A stretch of 64,000 nt of DNA from Lantana camara (GCA_037501455.1 CM074857.1:125909501-125973500); one strand, 5' to 3'. Positions 23,852-34,985 are shown, counted from the first letter of the stretch. Notes: generated by a model not told the origin, from the sequence alone. Numbers and translations are program-made.

Positions 23852-24923
23852 TGTTATTTGCTTCTTCTTTTTTTGTTCTTATATTTGTTTAGTGTTCAAG
23901 TGATTTACTTTTACGTGGTTTGGAATATGAGCTCGTGAATTAAACTGACACACCATCGTTTAATTAACTTGTGAAAGAGGGATTTATTAATTATCTCTCT
24001 CTTCTGCCTTGGTTAAGGCAAGTATTTAGGAGAAGAATCCGGTGAAATCTATGTAGTAAAGTAAATATTTATATTGTATACACTTATGTTAACCGATATA
24101 TTTCAACATGTGGGTACGTTGAAGATAAAATAAGTATCAATATGTCCGTAGCTTTTCAGTTTTCATGATCATAATATTATATTTATGTTGGTGCATTGTA
24201 GATATTTTATCATAGCATTAGTAGATGTCCTTTTCTTCCGTCTGAAAAAGAAAGAGAAAGGTTTAATTATCGTAACACCATATTCGTGCGTATTAGAACT
24301 GTACGGACCTTCACTTTAACTTCGTACTAACACAATTTGTTCTTAGATAGTAAATTTTATCATAACTATTGGGACCGCACATATCTTAACTCTAACTCCA
24401 TATTAGCACGATATTCAAATCCCTAACTATTCATATAAACAAATACTTACCATTAAATGCTCCATATATCTCTTCAAATTACAAAACTTAATGCCATCAA
24501 AATCAATGTAGTAGTCAAATAGACTATAGGAAAACGTAAATAGTCCACCCCCATCACCCTACTTGCCACTTGCAAGGACTAAATGCGAACGCCATAATAC
24601 ATTACTCATTACTGCTCACACACAACCTAAACCTACACCCATGTCGATCTTTTAACAAACATGTACAGTGCATTCATTATTTTATACTTACCCCAGTAAT
24701 AAAAGGTTGAATTATGAGAGTCCCTCCAAACCCGGCCAACAAAACAAGTAGCAAAAGGTAAATCAGATATTCAATGACTCGTTAAGAAGGGATGTGTGTC
24801 TCCTACAAGTATACAAGAAACTTACCCTCGTATCGCACAAAATATAAAAACAAATATATATACACGGTGCTGTTTTGGAACTCCACCAAAACGACAAGAT
24901 TCGAGTCGTCCTTTTCGGACCTC
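23852..24923. repeat. Block B continued: non-coding upstream region of CASP-like B
   Basis: It resumes the block A match (atgttatttg...ttatatttgtt at 8893 onward). The ccacttgcaag segment near 24565 matches 9590. No gene is visible. From 24865 the promoter sequence matches copy A. Confidence 0.65.
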
Positions 24924-24932
24924 TATATAAAA
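24924..24932 (+). promoter_or_regulatory. TATA box of CASP-like gene B
   Basis: TATATAAAA followed by ggcttcaaatctctcc, 82 bp before the ATG at 25014, matching copy A. Confidence 0.75.
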
Positions 24933-25013
24933 GGCTTCAAATCTCTCCACATTCTTCCCACGCCTGCCATAATTAATTTAAGGCATTTCATTTGTTAATT
25001 TTTGAGAAGAAAA

Positions 25014-27522
25014 ATGGACAGCAGCCAGTACAAGGCGAGCAGCAATGGCGGGTACGTCGAGGGCGGCGGCGGCGGAGCTCCGGCGGTGGCGAACAAGCGG
25101 AAAATGAGGGGCACCGACGTGGTTTTGAGGTTTCTGGCGCTCGCCCTCTCCCTGGTGGCGGCGGTGGTGCTCGGAGTCAATAAGGAGACGAAAACGGTGG
25201 CGGTGACGCTGCCGCCGGTGAATGTTCCGGTCACCGCTAAGGCGCATTACTTGTCTGCTTTTGTGTAAGTATTATTTTGGCTTCAGCCTCTTTATAGTTT
25301 ATACTTCTAATAGGCATAGCTGCATTAACATACTATATATGATTTATTATTTACGTAGAATTATATCTATCATTTTTTTTAAAATACGTAGAATTTTGGC
25401 TTCAGCCTCTTTATATATATATATATATATATATAATCTTTTTAATTATAAAAACTACAATATTACACGTTAAAACGTTACAAAAAGTATTTTATCCTTT
25501 AACATAGTCTGGAAAAATGGAGTTTTTGAGTGAACTTCATATTTAACTAAAAAATTGTAGTTCACTCTCAAATTCAAATAAATTTTTAGTTTGTTCCCTA
25601 TTAATATAATTTATCTATTTTAGCCTTGACTTTTTTAATATGAAGTACTGAAATTTGATTTTGTAAAACTATATTTAAAATTCGAGTTTTTTTAGTGGAG
25701 CACCCCTGTGTTAGGAATAAGTGTTATACAAAACTCTGTGTTATAAAAATTAGTTTGACGAACCTTTTGTTTTATAAATTATTGTATAAAAAACCTTAAG
25801 TTGACTGTTTGAATTACACGTACTGTAAATGCGGCCGAATAGGTGTTTTTCTATGTGAATTACCATTTTTACTCTCTTCTATTGATTTTTAAACACAAGT
25901 GTTGTTTTATCTTTTCATTTAGTCCTAAATTTTCAGAATTATCTTTCTTTCGTTTCTTTCAGATTTATTTTCATGTCTTTTCAAACATGTCAATTTGAAT
26001 TTAGTTGTTCTTACAGAGCATGATAAGGAGCCAGTTATTGTGGTAATTCTCAATTCGATTGTGGTAATTTAGGAAAAACAAATTTAAAATACTAACAAAT
26101 AATCTTGGGGGTGGTGTGTTAATTATGTGCTAACACAAGGTTTTATCAACTAATTTTTGTAACAGATGGTTTTTCGTGATACTTATGTCTAACACAGGTT
26201 ATGTGTGGAGTTAACTTTTTAAAATTTAAAGAACTATTGTGATAAGCAATAGTTTGTTATTGAATGTAAAACTTTTATGTTAATATGAAGTATTCACTTA
26301 TACATATGTAGAATAATATCTGTATTTTGAGAAACTATTGTATTATTTAGCAATTGATAGTTGAATAACTTAATGAAGAATTTTTTTCTTAATATGAAGT
26401 ATTTATATTTGAATCTGTACAACTCTATCTAAATAATAAGGAACTATGGTGTTTGTAACGGTTGATTTTAAATGAAGAACTCTTCTCTTATACTACAAAG
26501 AAAACAGCCGAAAACCGACGAAAAATTCCGTTCGGAAAAGTCGTCGAAATTTTGTTCGGAAAATTTGGCTGAATTTTATCAGTGGATAGAGTCCTCGGGA
26601 ACGTAATTTTTGAAAAAATTATATATTAAAAAAATATTATTGTATTATCTTTTTATAATATGATATTTTATTTAAAAATTGCTGCTTTATTGGTCCAATG
26701 AAAACTCTTATTAAATCGTAAAGCTGCCCTTAGTACATTCAGATATATATTTGTTGTTACAGCCAAGTAGGGGCTGCCCAATAAATGTTGTAATTTATTG
26801 AACATTTTGCTAACTATTAATTACGCATAATTTCTCAAAAGTTATGGAGCCTTGTCTATTGATGTTCCTTATACCAAACACCTATCTAGGTCGTTGCAAT
26901 CGTAAATGTACGAACATTTTAACAATATAATTTTAATATATATTGTGCCGTGATATATGGAGATGATGAAAATTCGTGGTGAAAATCGCATCGCGCCTCT
27001 TTCATGTGGTGAATCTTTAAAAAAACCTATGTTCCGTATCTGCGTATGTCATGCTATATCATTATGTTCGGATCCGTGATTATTCAATTCTAATATTGTT
27101 TTAGTCGGATTATTTGGAGTTCAATTAAAATTTTGATGAAATAGGGTTTGAAACTAATTGAATAAAATCTTGTTTTAATTTTCAGGTTTCTTGTGGCGGC
27201 AGACTCTATTGCATGTGCTTATGCAGCAATTTCACTACTCCTCGCATTGGCAAATATGGGTGCAAAAAAGGGCGTCTCCCTCTTCGTCATCCTCTCCGAC
27301 CTGATAATGGTGGCTCTGCTCTTTTCCGGCATCGGCGCCGCCTTGGCCATCGGCCTCATAGGCTACATAGGGAACTCACACCTGCAGTGGAAAGAAGTCT
27401 GCAGCGTTTTCGACAAATTCTGCGGCCAAGCGGTGGCCGCCGTCGTCCTCTCCGGCGCCGCCGCCTTGGAGTTCTTGGTGTTGGTGGTGATTGCCGCCTT
27501 CAACCTCCACAAGAAAAACTAA
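25014..27522 (+). CDS. CASP-like membrane protein, CASPL1 group (copy B)
   Basis: Exons 25014-25264 and 27186-27522 (stop TAA), separated by a 1921-bp intron (GTAAGT...TTTTCAG) at exactly the same codon as copy A; 195 residues. Four membrane segments are predicted by eye at residues about 38-54, 84-107, 115-144 and 168-191. Helix 1 Arg (VLRFLALAL), helix 3 Asp (ILSDLIMVALL) and the GNSHLQW loop are present. Helix 3 is full length, with LLFSGIGAALAIG. The extracellular loop before TAKAHYLSAFV is four residues shorter than in copy A. Role by family: a plasma-membrane scaffold, cell type unknown. The intron holds an inverted-repeat element (25680-26235) and a CACTA-like scrap (about 26492-26580). 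This copy looks the more likely of the two to be functional. Confidence 0.87.
25680..26235. mobile_element. Inverted-repeat (MITE-like) insertion in the CASP-like B intron
   Basis: gtggagcacccctgtgttag near 25697 and its imperfect reverse complement ctaacacaggttatgtgtgga near 26190 form arms of about 80 bp, continued by aaaattagtt/aactaattttt. Copy A's intron lacks this segment. Possible 9-bp duplications (tttaaaatt type) flank it, but they lie in AT-rich DNA and are weak. Confidence 0.5.
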
Positions 27523-28763
27523 ACTGTGAAGTTTGGGGCTATGTGATATGTGTGAAACAGTGAGTGTGTCTTGTAATAGTTAATTTACTAGGTTAATCGA
27601 TGTGTTCAATGTTTAGCATGTATCAATTAAATCAATCCTTGTGCGGAAAAGACAAGACTTTATACGATGACACTTCTAAAATATCATTTTGTTGAATCAT
27701 GTCGTGTTAGATACTCATATCGGTACTCTTCGCTCATGATTTTGAGTGTTTTAATCACAAAATTTTTTGAAATTTTACTTGTATATTATCTATCTAATTT
27801 TAAAATAAGGTGTTAAATTATATAAAATCAAGGGCAATATTAATGATTAAAGTTAAATTAAGTTGTGGTATACGTTAAATTGTTCTAAGTCTATTTACTT
27901 TTAGTTAAAAAAATAAACAGTAAAGAATAAAATATTTTTGATGGTTTTCTTAATTATTTCAATTCAATTCACGTCGTATCATAGCCGTGTTGTAGTTATT
28001 AAATTGTATAGCGGTCATATTCGCATTATATATGTGCTTGTATTAAACTTATAGATTAATCAATTAGGAAGGACCACAAACACTACTAAGTGGTATAACG
28101 TTATACCTTAGTGGTTCGGCGCTAATATAATGAGAGCTCTCGTCGGAGTTCCTAAAAGTAAAAATATCGAACCCAAATAAATAGAATATAAAAATTATAT
28201 AAGTAAAAAAAAATGAAGGGCTACAAGCCTGGCATTCATTGGGCTGCAAAGTATTCTTTTAGTTTCCTGGATTTGGGCCAAGACCATCAATTGGAGATTA
28301 GCCCAATTTACGCTTAGTGTTTATCCAATCCTGTTGCTTTGGGCCAAAATGCTATATTTAAAAATTAAAATTTCCACAAAATAAATTTGGTGAATTTTAA
28401 ATAAATAAATTCCAAGGATTTATAATTAAAATCGTTTCAAAAGAAAAAAAGAATTTATAACTAAACAATATTGATCAGACAGGAAAATCAACCTTGATGG
28501 CGCGGTTTTTAGGGAGGAAAATGAGATAGGTATCAGATATTCACATTGTTATAATTCTGCCAAAAAGGAAAATAAATTAAAAAATATATATTTTTTCATA
28601 TTATAATTTGATGTAGCAAGAACGAATCCAACGGTTCAGATTAATCCAAGGGATCATTGTCGAAGATCAAATCCCCATCATTTGAAGCTATAGGCATGCA
28701 CACATGTCCGCAGCAAATATTCCAACAGCTTTCTTGTTGCAAAAACTTCCCCAACAAACAAAC
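27523..28763. other. Gene-free region between CASP-like B and the bHLH gene
   Basis: The 3' UTR of CASP-like B extends to about 27650, where similarity to copy A stops. Around 27668-27735 there is a diverged piece of the CGTGTC-type dispersed repeat (cacttctaaaatatcatttt, as at 34800). The remainder has no feature that I can support. Confidence 0.5.
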
Positions 28764-28785
28764 CCTCTCTCTCTCTCTCTCTCTC
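28764..28785 (+). repeat. (CT)n microsatellite in the probable bHLH 5' UTR
   Basis: About 11 CT units, followed within 100 bp by a GA-rich run (28845-28866) that could pair with it. Both sit just upstream of the bHLH start codon, a common place for CT repeats in plant 5' UTRs. Confidence 0.75.
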
Positions 28786-28887
28786 AATCTCTCTCATCAT
28801 ATACATATATATGTATCTATATTTGCATGCATATGTATATATATAGAGGGAGAGAGGGAGAGAGAGCAGTGTAATTCAGTCAATCTG

Positions 28888-31800
28888 ATGGGAGAAATGA
28901 GCGACAGAGGGAAAGAGCAGCTGGTGAAGCTTGAAACGGAAGAAGGGGAGATCAAGAGATTGCTTCTGGGGATTATGGAGGGATACAAGGATACTATAAT
29001 CCCACCACTATCTTACTTTTCTCCTCCCAATGCTGCGGAAGAAATGGGCTCGAGTTCGTTGAAAAGACAGAGGGACGAAGCTTCAATGGCCAAAACCCAG
29101 TTCAAGGAACGTAAGAGACGGGAGCAGATGGCGCAGAAATTCTCTGTTCTTCGGTCCATGCTGCCGTCCCTTTGCAAGACGTATAAGGTCAGTTCATTGG
29201 GACTTTTTTGAATTCCTTTTTCTGACTCGAATTGTTGGGTTTGATGGAGTAATTAGTGTTTGGTTAAGTATTTGTTGAATTCGTAATTGAGTTGATGAGG
29301 ATGATTGGGGATTGAGTAAGTTCGTTTGATGGTAAGGGGTGGAGTTTAATTTTAAGATATGCGTTTGATGTTTGTGATCTGTGGTTGATTTAATTCGATT
29401 AGGTATGATTGATTGATTGATTGATTGGTTGATTTCCAGTTTTATGAACTCTTTTGGTGCATTTAAGCAAAAGTAATGGCGGTTTCAGAATAATTTGGCA
29501 ACTTCTGGGAGTTTTTGCTGCAAATTGCATTCATGGATATCCTTGATTCTGCCCTGTTTGGTTTACTTGCTCTGTTTGTGCTGATTTCTGATGATATTGT
29601 GTTAATCGGTACGTTTCTCTTATTCGAATTCGAGCACATCTTTTCGACACAGATGGACAACTAAACGAAGATGATCTGGTAAAAAATGTTTATATAGTTT
29701 GCATAAGAAAGTTCCATTTTCAGCATCATTTGTTTGGTTGAAATCTTGAATGCAAGTTGACAGGAAACAAAGTGTAATCTGGATCTGATCTTTATTGCAT
29801 GACAAAGGGAATCAGTATTACATTTTCATTTTTTCTGCTTATACTCCATACAAATACGGCGCAGCTGCTCTGCTGCTTCATTGACTGCATTCTCCTCTTC
29901 ATTTTTCATCTTCTCACTCAATTCTGCGGCTTTAAGCCTCATCTCTTCCCCAGTTTTCTGTGTAATGGCCTTATTAATTGCATCTTCAACATCTTTTCCA
30001 GTAAAACGTCCATTTTCATCTCGTTCGACCTCCACTCCAACACCAGCCTCCACCACAAGCCTAGCATTCACGGGCTGATCGAAGTTGAACGGGACAGCAA
30101 TAATCGGTACTCCATAATAAATGCCTTCAATCATGGAACTCATCCCGCAGTGGCTCACAAAAGCACCAACACTTGAATGTGCTAATATTTCAGCCTGTGG
30201 GGCCCATTTCTCCACAAGCATACCCCTGTCTTTAACCCTTTCAAGAAATCCATTTGGGAAAATTTCTTGCGGACTAACTCTCTCTCCATGAGGAAATCTC
30301 ACAACCCATATAAAGTTAACATCAGAAGCCTCTAAACCTTTTGCTACCTCATTCATCTGATCCTTTGACAAGTAGTTTTCACTTCCAAAAGAAATGAAAA
30401 TAGTAGAAAACTTTTCTTTCTTACTTAACCATTCCATGATCTCTGAATGATTTTCTTCACTCTTTCCTTGAGTAACGAGCGGACCAACATGAACCACTTT
30501 TCTCCGGCACAATTCAGATAAGTAATCTATGTACTTCCCTTCAATAGCCCTACAAGTTCTCATAAGAATAATGTCAGCAGATAGCCAGAAGTGCTCGAGC
30601 ACGAAATCGTGATCATTTTCAGCTTTGGGACCTGGAAACTCCACTTCTTTGAAAGCCTTTATTTCATGGTCCTTAAGATATATATTTTCATAAGGGAAAT
30701 CTGGATTCTTGTACTTGACTCCATGTTGGACGAACGAACATGCTGCGGCTCCCGTTGTGGCAAAATGGATGGCTGGGATGCCAAGAGACGAGGCAATCTT
30801 CGCTGCCCACGGCTGGAAAGCATCGAATATCAACAGATCAGGCTTGAGAGAGGTGATGATGTTGGAGAAAGTGGAGACTGATGCACCAAAAGCTTCAAAG
30901 AGTTTAGGCATGAGATTAGGCGGTATGTTTTTTGTGGTGTGGTAGGGCGGAGGAAGGTCGGGCAGATCTGGTAAAACGAGTTCTACTAGTTGGATTGAGG
31001 TATTTTCAGTAATATCATCTTTGATTGAAGTGAGATTGATTGCTGTAGAACAGAAGAATATGTTGAAGTTTTTCTTGGAGAGATTCTTGGCTAGTTCAAG
31101 ATGGGGGTATATGTGTCCATGTGCTAACCATGGAAACATGAGAATACTGAAATTAGTTTGCTTGGCCTCCATTGATGGAAACCTTAATGGCTTTCTTTAC
31201 TTTCTGATGGACAACTGAAGATCATATATGATATGCATGACATCTTTTTCTCAATTCTTATAGTACTAAAAAAATGCTATAAGGTAGTGGTAGGCCACAG
31301 TCTGCACTCAGGCCAGCCTTTTTATATTCTTTACAACAACCTAAGGTTCAGCTGTTGCATCACTAAACACTAAATTGTTTCCCTCCTTTATTTATTTTTG
31401 TTTCTTGCGTCCCACTTACAACGGATAAACTGTTCAGATACGAAACATGTGCAGCAATTTGCAATAGATTAACAAAGTTGATTGCTTTTGTGCTTTTCAG
31501 AGAATGACAATGACTGGTGCTTTGGCCCCTGCCAGGCTGCCACCCCGGTCACTGTAATTGATTAGGTAAACATATTTTTAGTGTTTTTATAATGTCATAA
31601 ATCGATTACTGATTGACTTACAGGCTTAAGCATGTGATACTTATGTGTTGTTACTTGATGCAAATTCTTGGGAGGTTCTTGAATAATTCAGTTTGTGATA
31701 GTTTGTTCATGTGGTGACTTGAGAATAGTTTTAGTAATTGGTGAATCCATTTTGTGAACTTTTGTAGCTAATCCTTTTCTTGGATGATAGATCACTTTTA

Positions 31801-32307
31801 GTCTTCCTTATTGTTGGAACTTGTTTGGTAGAAGATTGGACTTCAATCAGGGACAGATCGAATTATATCTTTTATATATGTAACTTTTGCCAAAATTAAT
31901 CTTTTTAACTGCCTTCATTGCAGCCCTCAAGAGAGAAGATTGTAAGCGATACGCTGAACTACATAAAACACCTGGAAGGAGAGATAGAGAAATTGGAAGC
32001 TCTAAAGAACATTCCGTGGAAAGAACCAAAGTTAGAAAAACCTGTTTTAATGAAACGTCCATACCAGAATCCCTCTAAGAAACTTAGAGTCTCCAATGGT
32101 GCCACATTCTTCGCAATTCAACTGCCTCGTAGACGTGGTTTATTGGCCGATATCGTGAAGGTGTTTGAAAAGCACAAGGCTGAAGTTTTGGAGGCGAGAG
32201 TATGTGTCGATGATCAGAGGCTGTTGACATTCACCGCAACAATAGTTCTTGGAAATGATGGAGTTCGCGCGATTGAGAAAATAAGGCAAGAAATATTATC
32301 TTTATAG
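28888..32307 (+). CDS. bHLH transcription factor with C-terminal ACT-like region
   Basis: Exon 1 is 28888-29187 (100 codons, ends AAG before GTCAGT). Exon 2 is 31924-32307 (after TTCATTGCAG, stop TAG). The protein has 227 residues. A nuclear regulator is expected. The basic region and helix 1 (KERKRREQMAQKFSVLRSM) lie at about residues 74-92. The loop falls at the intron, and helix 2 (KIVSDTLNYIKHLEGEIEKL) at about 105-124. Residues about 150-225 look like the ACT-like dimerisation fold of many plant bHLHs. The ERxRR core for E-box contact is present (E75, R76, R78, R79), but the position usually held by His, four before the Glu, is Thr. I cannot name the subgroup. The start at 28888 follows the CT-rich leader; a second ATG at 28897 is possible. 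The 2736-bp intron contains a complete UGT gene on the other strand. Confidence 0.85.
29826..31172 (-). CDS. UGT94-like glycosyltransferase 1, nested in the bHLH intron
   Basis: Single exon, 448 residues, full length for family-1 UGTs. Catalytic His20 lies in FPWLAHGHIYP and its partner Asp117 in LLIFDAFQPW. The PSPG donor-binding box is W323-Q366 (44 residues) and ends in Gln, as in glucose users. The N-terminal WLAHGHI..HLELAK and YHTTKN blocks place it with UGT94-type enzymes, which usually extend a sugar already on an acceptor (sugar-sugar transfer) in the cytosol. Oddity: the box reads HCGM at 341-344, where nearly all UGTs, and every neighbour here, have HCGW. It is the most diverged intact member of the array. 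The whole gene lies in the bHLH intron in antisense, so the two transcripts overlap. The true acceptor is unknown. Confidence 0.9.
   Translation of the reverse strand: MEAKQTNFSILMFPWLAHGHIYPHLELAKNLSKKNFNIFFCSTAINLTSIKDDITENTSIQLVELVLPDLPDLPPPYHTTKNIPPNLMPKLFEAFGASVSTFSNIITSLKPDLLIFDAFQPWAAKIASSLGIPAIHFATTGAAACSFVQHGVKYKNPDFPYENIYLKDHEIKAFKEVEFPGPKAENDHDFVLEHFWLSADIILMRTCRAIEGKYIDYLSELCRRKVVHVGPLVTQGKSEENHSEIMEWLSKKEKFSTIFISFGSENYLSKDQMNEVAKGLEASDVNFIWVVRFPHGERVSPQEIFPNGFLERVKDRGMLVEKWAPQAEILAHSSVGAFVSHCGMSSMIEGIYYGVPIIAVPFNFDQPVNARLVVEAGVGVEVERDENGRFTGKDVEDAINKAITQKTGEEMRLKAAELSEKMKNEEENAVNEAAEQLRRICMEYKQKK
31320..31326 (-). promoter_or_regulatory. Candidate TATA box of UGT 1
   Basis: TATAAAA on the minus strand, about 150 bp before the ATG at 31172 and inside the bHLH intron. 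It suggests that the UGT carries its own promoter within that intron. Confidence 0.45.
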
Positions 32308-32653
32308 ATGGATATAATCCACGGGTTTATAGATTGTTTATAGATTTAGAAATATTGGTTGCTGTCACATAAGTGGTACATTTTTGCAGTAAGGAATTGG
32401 AAAATATCAAGTTTTATAGGTTAAGATGTATAACAGTGGATATTCAGCACTTCATATACATATAGTTTGCAGCTAATGACCTACTTGTCTGGCTTGCCTG
32501 AATACTATAGAATCTCATTTTCTTTCTCTATATATTGCTTCATCTATCAGGTCTCTCGATCAAAATTGATAAGAACACGTATTGGGATTTAGATCGAAAG
32601 GAAAATTCGCATGAGCCTGTGTTCAAATCGATCAAGCCCTCACTGAATTCGGC
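32308..32653. other. Short gap between convergent bHLH and UGT 2
   Basis: Both 3' UTRs must lie in these 346 bp: the bHLH ends at 32307 on plus and UGT 2 at 32654 on minus. No other feature seen. Confidence 0.6.
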
Positions 32654-34018
32654 TTAAGAGTTTTTATGCTTCAAGCAAAGCTCCCACAGCTTCTCAGCCA
32701 CTTCGTCCAACACCTGTTCTTGTTCCATCTTCACCTTCTCACTCAGCTCCCTTGCCCGCCGCCTCAGCTCTTTTCCTCCCTCCTCCACCACCACCTTCAT
32801 CATAGCCGCCGCTATCTCCACCCCCTTGAAACCTTCATTCTCACTCCTGAAAACCTCCACACAGCTACCGGCTTCAACCAACATCCTAGCATTTATGGGC
32901 TGATCAAGCTTCATAGCCATGGCCACAACAGGGACGCCGAAATACATACTTTCCATTACCGAACTCCACCCACAGTGACTCACGAAACCACCCGTATTTT
33001 CGTGGGCCAAAATATCGGCCTGCGGTGCCCACCCTGTCAGAATCTTCCCTCTTCCTCTAACCCTGTCCAAGAATCCATCTGGAAGTGCCTCTTCCAATGT
33101 CATTGTCGCCCCGACAGGGAATCTGATGATCCATATAAAGCAAACTCCGGAAATCTCGAGCCCTTTCGCAGTTTCCTGGATTTCTTCCCTGGATAGGAAA
33201 TACTCACTCCCGAATGAAATGAATATCGTGGAAGAAGGGGTTCTCGTGTTCAGCCATTTAATCACGTCGGAGTCCGGATTCCCGCCACCGCTCGTGGTGG
33301 TGAGCGAACCGACGGGGAGGATCTTCTTGTGGGACAACGTGGAAAGGTAGTCCACGCATTTCCCCTCGATCCCTCTACTGGTTTTCACAAGAACAACCTC
33401 GCACGATTCCTTAAAAGTCCCGAAAAGGAACTCCTGCTCAATATCGTGAACATTCTCGTACAGGAAATCAAACAGTATTTCCAGGGTCCTCAACTCGCCG
33501 CCCTGGAAACGAATCGTCGGGGACGGAAAATCCCCGGAATTCCTCCCGAACGTGAACTGATGATGAACGTAGGCCAACAGCGCCGCCCCAAAGATGGAGA
33601 AATACACCGCCGGTACGCCCTGTTTCCGGGCAACTTTGGCCGCCCACGGCTGGAAAACGTCGTATATGACCAAATCGGGGAGCACCGTCGCGATGATGTC
33701 GGAAAAGCTGGAATGGGATGTCTGTAGAGCTTTCAACAGGGTGAAATTCAGGCGCGATGGCAGGTTCTTGGTGGTGTGGTAGTGGGGAGGAAGCTCCGAG
33801 TCAGAGAAGTGGAGCTGCACGAGTTCCACCGAGTCGTTCAACTCGTTCCTGTCGATGAAGTCCTGGATTGAGCTAAAATTCACGGCGGTTGTACAGAAGT
33901 AGATGTGGGATCTTTTCCGTTGCAGGATTGATTTCGCGAGCTCGAGGTACGGGAAGATGTGGCCGTGAGCAAGCCATGGGAACATCAGGATTCGTATGGG
34001 AGGGTTTCCAGCTCCCAT
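32654..34018 (-). CDS. UGT94-like glycosyltransferase 2
   Basis: Single exon, 454 residues, intact. His20 (WLAHGHIFP) and Asp120 (VIYDVFQPW) form the catalytic pair. The PSPG box is W330-Q373 with the normal HCGW followed by Ser-Ser, where many UGTs have Asn-Ser; this Ser is shared by all members here. A Gly-rich stretch (TTSGGG) lies in the inter-domain linker near residue 241. The coding DNA is clearly more GC-rich than that of its neighbours, and the gene is not part of the near-identical 37-58 kb subfamily, so it is an older branch. Expected role: UDP-sugar-dependent addition of a sugar to a small-molecule glycoside. Convergent with the bHLH gene, 346 bp apart. Confidence 0.92.
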   Translation of the reverse strand: MGAGNPPIRILMFPWLAHGHIFPYLELAKSILQRKRSHIYFCTTAVNFSSIQDFIDRNELNDSVELVQLHFSDSELPPHYHTTKNLPSRLNFTLLKALQTSHSSFSDIIATVLPDLVIYDVFQPWAAKVARKQGVPAVYFSIFGAALLAYVHHQFTFGRNSGDFPSPTIRFQGGELRTLEILFDFLYENVHDIEQEFLFGTFKESCEVVLVKTSRGIEGKCVDYLSTLSHKKILPVGSLTTTSGGGNPDSDVIKWLNTRTPSSTIFISFGSEYFLSREEIQETAKGLEISGVCFIWIIRFPVGATMTLEEALPDGFLDRVRGRGKILTGWAPQADILAHENTGGFVSHCGWSSVMESMYFGVPVVAMAMKLDQPINARMLVEAGSCVEVFRSENEGFKGVEIAAAMMKVVVEEGGKELRRRARELSEKVKMEQEQVLDEVAEKLWELCLKHKNS

Positions 34019-34144
34019 TTCTTGAAGAATTCCCTGGAAATGGAGGTATGCTGATTTAGTAAAAGCTGTTTTTTATCATCAAGGAAAAGTAAGAATCTGT
34101 ATAAGCCTGACTATGAGGAAGAATGTATTGTTAAATTGGGAAAA

Positions 34145-34150
34145 TTTATA
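34145..34150 (-). promoter_or_regulatory. Candidate TATA box of UGT 2
   Basis: TATAAA on the minus strand, about 130 bp upstream of the ATG at 34018. Confidence 0.45.
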
Positions 34151-34784
34151 GTCAAAGTCTGATCAACCGAATGCAATCACTTATAATATTAGTTAAATAT
34201 AAAATATAATTCCCTCGCTAATTTGATTAGGTCAAATTCGAACTAAAATTATATGTTCAGTGCAGATTTTGTACTCAAAACTTTTGTTGATCTAGCAAGA
34301 TTGTTGACTGGTAAGTGATTGTGTGTGGTTCTTGGTAGGTGGGAAAGATCAAAAGCTGAAAACTGGAGATTGATTAGAAAAATTGAACGGGGATCCTGTG
34401 ATCCGGTAATTGTTTAGTCAATGAAAAGAACTTAAATAATTATATTCTAAATCTTGTCGGCATGATGTGCGTCGATAATAAGATTAATTTAAGTACATAT
34501 CAAATCAATAACATGATAAAGTTTTTATTAATTTTGTGTAGGTTTAATTTTGAATATATTATTATATTAGTGATATTTATGAAGCACATCGAATGAAAAT
34601 AAGATTGTGGAATTAAAAGAATGAAAAGGGTAATTAGTCATTGTAATACGTGGACCACTATGAATAATATTCAAGTCTATATAATAATTATTAATTAGGC
34701 GGCTTTACTTTTCTTCATTTTTACCTTATTTGTTTTTTTGCCTTGATGTTGAGGCCTTAGAAAGTAGAAAATATTGGGTCACGA

Positions 34785-34985
34785 CATGTGATGTACGGAC
34801 ACTTCTAAAAATATCATTTTGTCGTGTCGTGTCGTGTCGGACACTCGTGTCGGACACCGTGTCCGATACTCCCCACGTGGAAAATTCAAGAAAAAATTCG
34901 TATCGCCGTATCCGTATCGTGTCGTGTCCGTGTCGCCATGTCCGTATCCGTGCATCATAGGTCACGACTCACGACACGATTTCTT
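34785..34985. repeat. CGTGTC-rich dispersed repeat
   Basis: Tandem-like GTGTC/GGACAC words (gtcgtgtcgtgtcgtgtcgg and relatives) between loosely inverted ends gtgatgtacgg and ccgtgcatcat. Related pieces occur at 27668, 54885 and 55978, so this is a repeat family, probably a non-autonomous transposon. No target duplication recognised. Confidence 0.65.

Noticed and set aside
28070..28200. Possible tRNA-derived SINE (ggttcgatattt on the minus strand)
   Set aside because: Only a weak B-box-like word; no A box, tail or target duplication could be shown.
32666..33782. Several plus-strand ORFs over UGT 2
   Set aside because: All are antisense shadows of an intact UGT; similar shadows recur at every UGT copy and follow its frame.
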